Assembly: GCF_026241105.1 (NCBI RefSeq)
Contig: NZ_JAPFFT010000015.1
Location: 50,397 to 114,396, forward strand
DNA: 64,000 bases
DNA from: Arthrobacter rhizophilus
Lineage (GTDB): Bacteria > Actinomycetota > Actinomycetes > Actinomycetales > Micrococcaceae
Direction of reading: 5' to 3'
Made by a program: the position numbers and the translations under genes. Below are positions 32,807-40,975 of this stretch, piece by piece. The first letter of the stretch is position 1; every line of letters begins with the position of its first letter. The notes beneath the pieces were generated by a model. That model did no database searches. It was not told where the DNA came from and saw nothing but the letters and a program-made list of their open reading frames with translations.

Positions 32807-33424
32807 ATGCGCTACTCACGCCAGCTGGCACTTATCGGACTCATCGCCGCCACGTGCGGAGCCATTACCTCCTGCGGCGAGCCCGCGCAGACTCAGCCTC
32901 GGGCGGACCCCGCCATACCGGCCCCGATGAGCTCCGCCTTACCCGACTTCTCGAAGCAAGGTCCTGCGAATCACGCGGCCTCTGTGGTGGCTAACAGCAT
33001 GGCGCCGAGCCTCAAGAACGAAGCCAACTTCGTCGGACTGCGGATCACGGCGGAGGGCCTTGAGGTGATCCTGTCAGGGCCGCCCACGAAGGCCGAGGAT
33101 GCGCTCCTGAATTCAACGAAGGCGACGACGCCTGCCATTCTTGGCACCAGCCACGCCGATCCATCGATCGTTGTGCCCATCTATGTCCGAACGGTTCCGA
33201 ATTCCTTGAGCGTGCTTCTAGACCTCACGCAACGGCTCGCGGCGGATGCACCGTCGTGGGCCGCGCGGGGCATTACGTTCAGCTCCTTCGGGCCGGACGT
33301 CGTGCAGGACGTAGTCGTGTTGCACCTGCAGATGTATACACCAGCCGCTGCTGAAGAGCTCGAGAAGGCGTACGGTCCACTTCTTGTCGTTTCGACCGAG
33401 AGCCAGACCGTGAGCCCCGCCTAG
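32807..33424 (+). CDS. Predicted lipoprotein on the transposon, 205 aa
   Basis: Signal with lipobox ITSC (Cys23), then a Pro-rich linker (QPRADPAIPAP) and a globular part with VGLRITAEGLEVILSGPP and IVVPIYVRTVPNSLSVLLDL. It contains no catalytic motif that I recognise. ATG 32807 has GAGGGTGGG in front; the longer frame from 32723 would hide the signal. Exported and membrane-anchored by inference. Function unknown. Confidence 0.75.
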   Translation: MRYSRQLALIGLIAATCGAITSCGEPAQTQPRADPAIPAPMSSALPDFSKQGPANHAASVVANSMAPSLKNEANFVGLRITAEGLEVILSGPPTKAEDALLNSTKATTPAILGTSHADPSIVVPIYVRTVPNSLSVLLDLTQRLAADAPSWAARGITFSSFGPDVVQDVVVLHLQMYTPAAAEELEKAYGPLLVVSTESQTVSPA

Positions 33425-33689
33425 TAGAGGTCCGCCGGTTGCCATGGGGCCCGAACGTCTGGATGGCGAGCATGCTCAGGGTCACCTGTGTACCCCCGGA
33501 GCGCCCGGTAATGGATCCCTCACCGAACAATAGCGCGTGGCACGGTGACCGGTGGCCCATCAGGTCGCCTTGGCAGAACGCATTCGCGATAGGCAAAGGG
33601 CCTGCATGGCGGGGCGCTGCGCGGCAGCGGCCAGGGCTCTTGCGGCGGCGGCGGGCGGCGACGATAATCGGGTCTCTCGGAGGTGCATC

Positions 33690-34244
33690 GTGTCGTCAGT
33701 CTCATCCTCGAAGCCAGCGGCCTTTGCTGCGGCGTGCGCTGTCACCCTCGCGGCCTGCGCCAGCCCGCCGAACCTGCCAGCTCCGGGACCCAGCCCGAGC
33801 TCGGCGCCGCCGTCCGGATCGATCGTGTATCCGCCGCTGCCATCGGAGGGCGCTACCATCACCGTGCAGCTCAACACCCATGGCCTGATCCCAGCTGTCA
33901 GCAGCACGGTCACCGCTGGGGTCTGCGAGCGTGCCGTCGGGCCCGTCGCCGTCGTGGTCATCAACCCCGACATACCAACCCCTCGATGCCAAACGGTGGC
34001 GGGGTCCCAGGGCCTTGAAATCGTCAACCGAACGGGCGACTTCGGCTCCACGGGCAGGACCGCAACTATCCGCTGGGACCCCTACCCGACCGTCTCGCTC
34101 GAGCCGGGACAGGCGGCGATGTTCTCCGGCCAATTCGGCGCGTACCTTGCGCCCGGCGACCACCTGGTCTCAATCTCGGTTTACGCCGGAGGCGGGGCGG
34201 AGATCTACCTCCGCGACGCGACACAAACGACCGGGCCACCTTAG
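33690..34244 (+). CDS. Predicted lipoprotein on the transposon, 184 aa
   Basis: GTG 33690 with GGAGG six bases upstream gives a signal peptide ending in lipobox LAAC (Cys23). A Pro/Ser linker follows, then a beta-rich domain (GATITVQLNTHGLIPAVSST, CERAVGPVAVVVINP, ATIRWDPYPTVSLEPGQAAM). One extra pair of cysteines (near 74 and 92) could form a disulfide. The longer ATG frame from 33552 is rejected because its N-terminus is arginine-rich low complexity. No family recognised; likely a cell-surface binding or inhibitor-type protein. Confidence 0.72.
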   Translation: MSSVSSSKPAAFAAACAVTLAACASPPNLPAPGPSPSSAPPSGSIVYPPLPSEGATITVQLNTHGLIPAVSSTVTAGVCERAVGPVAVVVINPDIPTPRCQTVAGSQGLEIVNRTGDFGSTGRTATIRWDPYPTVSLEPGQAAMFSGQFGAYLAPGDHLVSISVYAGGGAEIYLRDATQTTGPP

Positions 34245-34587
34245 GCCGTGACCACCGATCGGCGACCGCAGATCAGAGCCCGCCTTCCAGGAAGGCCTGA
34301 TCCACCCGGGACCAGGCCCGTGCCCCCACACCTTTCCACGAACGGCGGCCGGAGCCGGCCGGCGGCATGCGTCGCTGCAAGCCTAATCGTGTCCGGGAAC
34401 GGATGATCAAACGGGACAGCAGCGAGGCCCGCTAGAGCCGGATCGCAGGCACATCATGCATTCAAGCCCGAGCATGAGTTTTCGCTCATCATTGTCGCGG
34501 AACACGGCCCTCCTGCGCGGGTTCTGGCACGCGGGCAGTGCCGTAACGCGACTACGGCACCGCCGCGGCGCGTGCCATTCTTGGGGT

Positions 34588-35829
34588 ATGGCACGAACTT
34601 GGTTATCGGTGACGGTGGAACTGCTCGGCGGTCGTGGTGAGGAGTTGTGGCCGTGGCCGGGGCGTATCTTCGCGGTCGGACCGTCGCACACCTTCATGGA
34701 TCTCGCCAATGCAATAAACGATGCCTTCGCCCGGTGGGACCGCTCGCACCTGTCAATGTTCACCCTGGCCGACGGCCGGGTCATCACCGACGAAGAGACG
34801 GGAGCCGAGATGGCCGCATCGATCGGTGGCCCGGTCATAGCACCAATTGACATCGATGTAGTCAAGGTCGTGCGGACGCTGGAGCCGGGGGCTGAGTTTC
34901 AGTTCACGTTCGACCTCGGTGACGCCTGGATGCACCGGTGTGTGGTCGGGGAGGAGAAGGTCGACCCGCTGGAGGTATTAGGTATCCGCCCTGATGCCCC
35001 CCTGCCGTACTGGGGCTGGGGCAGCATCCCGGACCAGTACGGGCGCCGGTGGGCTAGCGACGACGGGGAGGGCCGGGCGCCGGCGAAACCGGGCAGGCCA
35101 CACCCGATGCTGCTGCATGCGTGGCCCGCACAGGTGCAGGTGCCAAGGCTCGACCTGCCCGAGCTGCGTGAAGCCATCGCTGCTGCAGATGTCGCCCGCT
35201 TCCTCGAGGCGGTGACAGGGCGCGACATCGATGACACTCTGCAACAGGTGGGGGCAGGCATACCGATGGCGCTGGAGCAGACACGCCAGGAAACCGAGCC
35301 GGTGGCACTGTCGGTCATTAACCGGCTGACGTGGCGCGGCGGCGATGGTGACCGGCTGCTGGCCGAGGACCTGCTGGCCGGTCTGCGCCGCGTGCCACTG
35401 ACAGGCAGAGTGGTGCCCGTAGACCTGGACATGCTCAGCATGGTGTTGGAAGGGGATCCGGACCTGTCGACCGGTGGCTACCTCGACCTGCGCACCGGGC
35501 AGGTGTACGACGAGGCCGCCACTGACCCGATGATGGTCGGGGAGGAGTCTGCCATCGATGTGGAGAAGGAGCCGGACCGGTGGCTTCGGTTCCACCGCAC
35601 GGGTGCGGGGAACGGCTGGCGGGACATGGCGGCTTTCGCCGGGCGGCAGCACGATGAGGCCCTCCGGGAGCGGCTGGAGCGGGCGATCGAGGGTAAAGGT
35701 GCCTTCTTCCGGTTCCGCGACATCGTCCACGGCGAGAACCTTAGCGAACAGTGGTACGCCTTCTCCACCGACCGGCAGATGGGCCGTGCCCGCCAGTTCC
35801 TCGCTGACAATGGCATCCGCGTAGGCTGA
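34588..35829 (+). CDS. pRiA4b ORF-3 / IS1096 passenger-type protein with UPF0158-like C-terminus
   Basis: 413 residues. The N-terminal ~165 residues match the plasmid pRiA4b ORF-3 family (WLSVTVELLGGRGEELWPWP, FMDLANAINDAFARWDRSHLSMF, FQFTFDLGDAWMHRCVVGEE and GWGSIPDQYGRRW). The C-terminal part resembles UPF0158 (GGYLDLRTGQVYDE...MAAF and FFRFRDIVHGENLSEQWYAF). The family is often called TnpR in IS1096, but it has no resolvase motifs and its function is not known. It recurs on mobile elements. No strong ribosome-binding site precedes ATG 34588. Transcribed toward the converging tnpA remnant. Confidence 0.85.
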   Translation: MARTWLSVTVELLGGRGEELWPWPGRIFAVGPSHTFMDLANAINDAFARWDRSHLSMFTLADGRVITDEETGAEMAASIGGPVIAPIDIDVVKVVRTLEPGAEFQFTFDLGDAWMHRCVVGEEKVDPLEVLGIRPDAPLPYWGWGSIPDQYGRRWASDDGEGRAPAKPGRPHPMLLHAWPAQVQVPRLDLPELREAIAAADVARFLEAVTGRDIDDTLQQVGAGIPMALEQTRQETEPVALSVINRLTWRGGDGDRLLAEDLLAGLRRVPLTGRVVPVDLDMLSMVLEGDPDLSTGGYLDLRTGQVYDEAATDPMMVGEESAIDVEKEPDRWLRFHRTGAGNGWRDMAAFAGRQHDEALRERLERAIEGKGAFFRFRDIVHGENLSEQWYAFSTDRQMGRARQFLADNGIRVG

Positions 35830-35892
35830 CGATCTGGGCCCGGTCAGCGCCGGCGCAAGACCCGTGGCGCCCGCCGCACACCGTTTTCCGGG

Positions 35893-37678
35893 TCAGGCCT
35901 CTCGGTCTTCGTCGGGGTTCCGAAAGGGCCGAAGCCCGGTGCCGGCGGGGCCTGCGGTGAAAGTGTAGCGGCCCAGCATGTTGACGTGTTCTGAGGCCAG
36001 CGAGGTAAGGCGTCGCACGTCTTCATCGGCAACACTGGAGCCACGGTCGCGGAGCTCGGTGAGAGCGGCGTCCACGTACCGGGTGTTCCACAGGATGATT
36101 GCGTTTAGGACCAGGCCCAGGGCTCCGAGCTGGTCTTCCTGGCCTTCCCGGTAAGGCTGCCGTATCTGTCCCCTCCTGCCGCGGAAAATGAGTCCGGCCA
36201 GGGCGTGCCGGGCTCCAGGGGCGCGAGATGAACCTTGCCGTCATCGCCAATCCGCACCGCAGGATTATCCGCCAGTTGATCGGCCGCCGCCCGGTAGTGG
36301 GCGTCCAGGCTCTCGCGGACACCGTCGAGGTGTGCCGCGGGATCTTCAGGCAGCTGGAGTGCTCTCAAGGTCTCGTTCTTGGTCGCATGCCATGCCTGGT
36401 CGGTCAGCAGCCGTGCCCTGGGGTCTTCCCAACGGCGCCCGTCGAGAACGAAAATGTCCCTGCGTCGCAGCGCCTTATGGACGGCGTCCATTACCGCTAC
36501 CGTGTAGGCCCTGCGATCGATCTCTTCCGAGGCGTTGATGAGGCGTTTCCAAACGGGTGACAGAACGGACAGATCAACTTGGCCCGGATCGGTTTTACGG
36601 CCGTCCAAAAACGTCCGGCAACGCTGCCAGCGCCGCCAATGTCGGGGTCCCGCCTGCCGTGGCCCCAAAAGGTGCCGCCGATGCCAAGGCCGGCAGGAAG
36701 GAACGCACCGTTGTGAACCGGCGCACCATCTCGGCCGCGGTATCGCCCTCGCTGCCGGCAGGATTCACCAATTCAGTCACCACATCGACCGCAGCGCGCA
36801 ACTCGGGCAACGAAATCTGCTCGGCAAGCATGGATGCGGCCTCTGCACCGGAAAATTCCGCATTGCCCAGGACCTCAACCAGAGTTTCCGAGGCCTTGGT
36901 CAGCTACAGCAACGCCCGCGACAAGCGGGGCAGGGACTTCAACCGGGCGGTCGCGTATCATTTCCACGTCAACGGTCCCCGCGCCCAGCGCCCGCAGGCG
37001 TGCCAACCGGTCCAGCTGCCGCAGCAGCTCCGGCACCGACACCCTGGAGGTCAGCCTCGAGCCGTCCTCGACGCGAAGCAGGCCCTCCAACTCCTGGATC
37101 AGGGAGGGCCCGGCCGCGTCAATCAGCACCGCATAGAGTCGGTCATTCGCGCCGGCACGGACCTCTGAAACCAGGCGCGTCAATGTGGAGACGCCCGGGA
37201 GAAGGACCTTCCGCTCGCGCAGCCAGACCGCCGCCCGTTCAAACAAGCGCACCGGGCCCTCCGACGACGTCCACGCCCGGGCCGACAAGAACAGCTTCAG
37301 CTCCTCGTTCCTCGCCGGATCGGCGAAGTCCACGTACCCGTACACGGCACAGATCTCCGCAGCATGCTCGTAACCGGTCTGTTCCCGCTGCGCGTATAGC
37401 TTCAGAACGGAGGCATCCGCAATGCCCAGCTGTCCGGCCAAGGACTCGACCACCGGCCAGGGCACAACCAACGGATCCGTCAGGAACCGGCCCACGACCC
37501 ACGCCGTAGCCAGCTGCACAGCGAATCCCAGACGGTTGTGCATCCCCCGGCGGCGGCCGGCTACCGACAGATCGGCGTCGTCCAACCAACAAAAGCGTTC
37601 CAGGTCCTCCAGCGACATCTCATCAGGAAATCGGCCGAACCCGGCGGCCTGCTCATCACTTAGAAAATCGACCGCCAT
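35893..37678 (-). pseudogene. tnpA: Tn3-family transposase tnpA, frameshifted and with the catalytic core deleted
   Basis: The N-terminal 258 residues are intact from ATG 37678 (FLSDEQAAGFGRFP, DDADLSVAGRRRGMHNRLGFAVQ). Near 36920 the frame shifts, and an in-frame TAG replaces a likely Trp in RALL*LTKASETLVEVLG. A second shift lies near 36597 (DVFGR/KTDPGQVDL). The middle part ends at HLAPLEPGTPWPDSFSAAGG near 36190, and the next conserved block is already the C-terminus (YREGQEDQLGALGLVLNAII then GRYTF). Full Tn3 transposases are about 1000 residues; roughly 400, including the DDE core, are missing. Transposition would need a transposase in trans. Confidence 0.9.
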
Positions 37679-37705
37679 GGCACCAATTCAACAACCACCG
37701 AATCC

Positions 37706-37743
37706 CTTGCCGTGAATTTCCGTACCGATCCTCCTCAGACCCC
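37706..37743 (-). repeat. Right 38-bp terminal inverted repeat of the Tn3-family element
   Basis: Read on the minus strand it starts GGGGTCTGAGGAGGATCGGT and ends CACGGCAAG. It lies 27 bases upstream of the tnpA start and contains the present stop codon (37735-37737) of the ring-opening amidohydrolase. Confidence 0.93.
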
Positions 37744-38856
37744 CATCCTGACAATTACGGCAAGCGGGTTGCCATTGGGAGGGCCTTGATGTGAGTTCCG
37801 CTCGCCGCCGCTGACGAAGACAGCGGTGTGGCCTGTCAGGGACGCAAGGAGAAAGCCGCCCATTGCCTTTGCGACGTGGTATCCCACCTGGTCGTCGAGC
37901 ATGGTGATGCGTCGGCCGTCCAGCTCGGCTGTTTCGGGCATGATCATCTTGGCCAAGGCGTAGACAACGGTTCTTGACGTCTCACCGACGTCGCATCCGC
38001 GTGCTATGCCGGCAGATTCGAGAGCGCCACCCACGGCGGAGGCGTCGATGATGGTCCGCATGGATCGGTGGCCGATGCGCAGTGGGCTGGAAGAGCCGGT
38101 TGAGTTGCCCAGCAACAGGACTTCGGCGTGGGTTTTCTCGCCCCCGGAGGAAGTCATGGCGACGTCCGAGTACACGGACCAATCCCTGCGGACCATCGAA
38201 TCGTGTACTTGATCGTCCGTTGCCTCGCCCAAGGCGAGAGCCACGCCGAGCGCGGATCCGTCGTTGGAGTAGCAGATGGCCCCCTCAGGTCCGATAGAGA
38301 CATCTCTGGTGACAGTTTCATGGCCACGGGAGTTCGCATCCGCGATCGACTCGGTGGTCAGAGACGGCGCCTTGACAAGGACGAGGTGGACATCGGACGG
38401 ATCCGTCAGCCCGGCATCCTTCATGGCCGAGCTGACCGCGGACCGGACCTTGGAGATCTGGCCCATCCGCCCGACTTCCTCGGGGAGGATTTCCTCGGAG
38501 TGGGACAACCCGACGACGAGGCGCGGACTGCTGTTGCCGGGTTTCGGCGCGGGGTCGGCCGTCCGTGTGAAGAGGGCAACGTGGGGAGTGATCACCCCGG
38601 GACTGCCGCCGGAGAGCACGATGCAGACCCGGTCGGCGATCTCTGCCGGGCTGCATCCGGTCCGTTGAGCGAGAAGGGTCCGGATTGCAAGATCGGCTGT
38701 TTCCCGGCCGACGTCCCGGCCGAGGCCGGTCCCCTCGCTCTTGCCCACGACGGCGACAACGTCGGCGGGATCGATGGTTCCGGCGTCGAAGAGCTTGGCA
38801 ATCTCCGAGACATCGGCGGGGGTTCGCATCTGGCATACATGCACGTCAGTTCGCAT
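37735..38856 (-). CDS. Ring-opening amidohydrolase (barbiturase / cyanuric acid hydrolase family)
   Basis: 373 residues. The family's threefold repeat is visible by its three Ser-Gly-Gly motifs: CIVLSGGSPGVITPH near 83, MTSSGGEKTHAEVLL near 235 and VFVSGGERNSHQGPPNGNP near 350; VLVKAPSLTTESI near 160 holds a catalytic-type lysine, and SALGVALALGE near 205 is also typical. Members hydrolyse one amide bond of cyclic imides (barbiturate, cyanuric acid) via Ser-Lys dyads. Which ring is opened here cannot be told. The C-terminus ends RM-GV because the transposon supplies the last two codons and the stop; the uninterrupted gene would have ended RM-ME. It overlaps the amidase by 11 bp. Confidence 0.9.
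   Translation of the reverse strand: MRTDVHVCQMRTPADVSEIAKLFDAGTIDPADVVAVVGKSEGTGLGRDVGRETADLAIRTLLAQRTGCSPAEIADRVCIVLSGGSPGVITPHVALFTRTADPAPKPGNSSPRLVVGLSHSEEILPEEVGRMGQISKVRSAVSSAMKDAGLTDPSDVHLVLVKAPSLTTESIADANSRGHETVTRDVSIGPEGAICYSNDGSALGVALALGEATDDQVHDSMVRRDWSVYSDVAMTSSGGEKTHAEVLLLGNSTGSSSPLRIGHRSMRTIIDASAVGGALESAGIARGCDVGETSRTVVYALAKMIMPETAELDGRRITMLDDQVGYHVAKAMGGFLLASLTGHTAVFVSGGERNSHQGPPNGNPLAVIVRMGV
37744..37748. repeat. Target-site duplication of the Tn3-family element, right copy (CATCC)
   Basis: Identical to 32227-32231. In the gene it encodes the Met codon and part of the Arg codon just before the transposon-derived tail. Confidence 0.93.
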
Positions 38857-40255
38857 CCGGGATCCTGTTCCTCAGTGTTGTGGTGCGCCCCCATTCGGAC
38901 GCCTTTTCCAGCGCCGCGCCAAGCGCGAGCGCGATATCTTCCCTGAAAGGGGGCGCGACGATCTGGACGGAGATGGGCGCTCCCGAGTGGGCCGTGGCGA
39001 CGGGTACGGACAAGGACGGAAGGCCGAAGAGGCTGATGGCCCGGCTGGGGGCAAGCAAGGCGAAGTTTCCTACGTTGCCCCGCAGGTCCCGCGGGACGTC
39101 GACGCTCACCGGCAGAATGAGGGCCCGCTCCCCCGTGAGCCACTGACGAAGCTTGGCGATAATCTGGCTCCGGTGTTCCCACAGCGCGGCCCGTTCGGCC
39201 CGGCCGGGTTCCGTCCGGTTCCCCAGCATGGCACGAACGGGGGCACCAATGAGTCCTGGGCGCGCAGTATTGAGGGCGGCGATGGTGCTCATGGTGTCCG
39301 CGGCTCGGAGCAGGTCATAGACCTGAAGCCCATCGTTGACCGCCTCAGGCAGGCCCTCCTGGACACGCGTTCCGGATGACCTGAGTGCTTCGACTGCGAA
39401 AAGGATGGTTCCCACAACCTCGGGGTCCACCGGTATGTTCCCGATGTGGGTACCCCAGCGGACTTCGATGTCACGCGCGTCCACTTCGCGGTAGTCTCCC
39501 AGCGGTTCGTCGACGGCGATCGGGTCGATGCCGTCTGGACCGCTGATCACCGAAAGCACCATGTGAATGTCATCGATGCTCCGGCCCAGCGGGCCGATGA
39601 CCTGGACGGCGTCCTGGAAGGACAATGCCTCCACGCCCAGCGGATCGGCGCCGGGAAGGGTTGGCTGCTCCCCCGATCTGGGCACCCGTCCCACGGTTGG
39701 ACGCAGACCGACGAGACCAGCGCACTGCGCCGGCCAGCGGATCGAGCCGCCGTAGTCGCTGCCGAGGCCCACCAATGACATTCCGGCGGCAATCGCGGCG
39801 CCTTCACCGCCGCTGGATCCTCCCGGCGTCCACTCTCCGAGCGGATTGAACGTCCTACCGAACAACTCGTTTGTCGTGTCCACGCCTAGGGCAAACTCCG
39901 GACAGTTGGACTTGCCCATGAGGACGGCACCTGCCACACGCATTCTGGCCACGGCAGTTGCGTCGGTTCCAGCGCTCCAGCCCTCAAGAGTCTTGGATCC
40001 GCAGGTGGTCGGCAGGTCTGCCGTTGCGAGCATGTCCTTCACGGTGAACGGGATGCCCGCAAGCGGGCGGCCTGTCCCGTCCGGCGCGACAGCTTCTGCC
40101 AGGGCATCGGCGCCCCGGCTGCAGACCAGGGCATTGAGTGTGCCGTTGCGGTGTTCGATCTGGTCCACCGCGTACTTCACAAGGGCGCCATTTGCCAACT
40201 GTCCGGACCGCAGCTGCGCGGTGAGATCCCGCAGGGTCACCGGGGTTGTGGTCAC
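38846..40255 (-). CDS. Amidase signature family hydrolase
   Basis: 469 residues from a GTG overlapping the GntR stop by 4 bp. The Ser-Ser-Lys catalytic triad motifs are present: GIPFTVKDMLAT near 70 (Lys), WTPGGSSGGEGAAIAAGMS near 145 (cis-Ser) and GSDYGGSIRWPAQCAGLVGLRPT near 168 (Ser nucleophile). The C-terminal block (ALLAPSRAISLFGLPSLSVPVA) is as usual. Relatives include AtzE and AtzF of the cyanuric acid route and other ureide or amide hydrolases. Next to a ring-opening amidohydrolase the likely job is to hydrolyse the opened ureido product; this is inferred from context. Confidence 0.92.
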   Translation of the reverse strand: MTTTPVTLRDLTAQLRSGQLANGALVKYAVDQIEHRNGTLNALVCSRGADALAEAVAPDGTGRPLAGIPFTVKDMLATADLPTTCGSKTLEGWSAGTDATAVARMRVAGAVLMGKSNCPEFALGVDTTNELFGRTFNPLGEWTPGGSSGGEGAAIAAGMSLVGLGSDYGGSIRWPAQCAGLVGLRPTVGRVPRSGEQPTLPGADPLGVEALSFQDAVQVIGPLGRSIDDIHMVLSVISGPDGIDPIAVDEPLGDYREVDARDIEVRWGTHIGNIPVDPEVVGTILFAVEALRSSGTRVQEGLPEAVNDGLQVYDLLRAADTMSTIAALNTARPGLIGAPVRAMLGNRTEPGRAERAALWEHRSQIIAKLRQWLTGERALILPVSVDVPRDLRGNVGNFALLAPSRAISLFGLPSLSVPVATAHSGAPISVQIVAPPFREDIALALGAALEKASEWGRTTTLRNRIPDAN

Positions 40256-40950
40256 CCTCCAGTGCCAATCAGATCATCGAGATTTTCAAGGAGAGACGCA
40301 TTACCGTGATGGGCGATCTCATACAGGACAGCTTCCTTGTCGCCTGTCTCGATGCTTTCCAGCAGTTGGGCATGGCGGGGGTGCATGTCTTTGCGGTCAC
40401 CAAACATTTGTTCACGGAACTTCAGGTTGTACCCCATGCAGAGTTCAAGCTGAAGGCGGAGTCCTTCGTAGGTGTCGATGAGCCGTTTGTGGCCCGGCAG
40501 GGAGACCAACGCCGCGTGGAAACGGCTATTGGCCTCGACCGCTGCTTCATCGTTCATTTCTTCGGCCGCGACGCGCATGTCTTCGAGGGCATCGCGCATG
40601 GGCTGAAGCCGGTTCGGGTCCAGGACCGGCATGCCCAATTCCACGGCCATCCGCTCCAGCGCGAAGCGAAGGGAATAGATCTCCCGGACGTCGTCGGCCG
40701 TGATGGGGATGACGATGAAGCCTCGCCGGGGAAGGCTCTGGACCAAGCCGTCCCGTTGAAGTATCCGCAAGGCCTCTCGCAGCGGCGGCCGGCTGACGCC
40801 GAACATCTCCGACAGCCGTTCCTCAACGAGCCGTTCCCCGGGCCGGAATTCGCCGGACACGATCAGGGCCCTCAACCGCTGGACGACGGCGTCGGCCATG
40901 GTCGGGACCAAGACTTTGCTCGTGCCGGGGGCCGTTGCTTCAGCACTCAT
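40252..40950 (-). CDS. GntR-family regulator, FadR/FCD subfamily
   Basis: 232 residues. The winged helix is ERLVEERLSEMFGVSRPPLREALRILQRDGLV; the C-terminal FCD domain has EIYSLRFALERMAVEL, SRFHAALVSLPGHKRL and HAQLLESIETGDKEAVL, with histidines in the usual metal-site places. FCD regulators bind carboxylic acids. ATG 40950 follows AGGAGA; further upstream starts are rejected. Placed inside the catabolic operon, 25 bases after the CoA-transferase gene, it probably represses it; a TGTATAC-type site sits upstream of the operon. Confidence 0.93.
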   Translation of the reverse strand: MSAEATAPGTSKVLVPTMADAVVQRLRALIVSGEFRPGERLVEERLSEMFGVSRPPLREALRILQRDGLVQSLPRRGFIVIPITADDVREIYSLRFALERMAVELGMPVLDPNRLQPMRDALEDMRVAAEEMNDEAAVEANSRFHAALVSLPGHKRLIDTYEGLRLQLELCMGYNLKFREQMFGDRKDMHPRHAQLLESIETGDKEAVLYEIAHHGNASLLENLDDLIGTGG

Positions 40951-40975
40951 GGTGTCTCCTGATCGTGTGTCGGCT

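Larger units (their letters stand above)
32232..37743. mobile_element. Tn3-family transposon, 5.5 kb, non-autonomous as it stands
   Basis: Bounded by two 38-bp inverted repeats that differ at only five positions (GGGGTC at each outer end; the inner ends read CGCTAAG and CGGCAAG) and flanked by the 5-bp duplication CATCC. Inside are, left to right, a small membrane protein (-), three lipoprotein genes (+), a pRiA4b ORF-3 protein (+) and a broken tnpA (-) adjoining the right repeat. No serine resolvase or recognisable res site is seen. The element lies at the 3' end of the ring-opening amidohydrolase gene; joining its flanks restores an uninterrupted reading frame with stop at 32218-32220. Confidence 0.93.

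Noticed and set aside
34588..35829. Calling the pRiA4b ORF-3 protein a transposon resolvase because IS1096 uses the name TnpR
   Set aside because: It has no serine- or tyrosine-recombinase motifs. No resolvase gene was found in the element.
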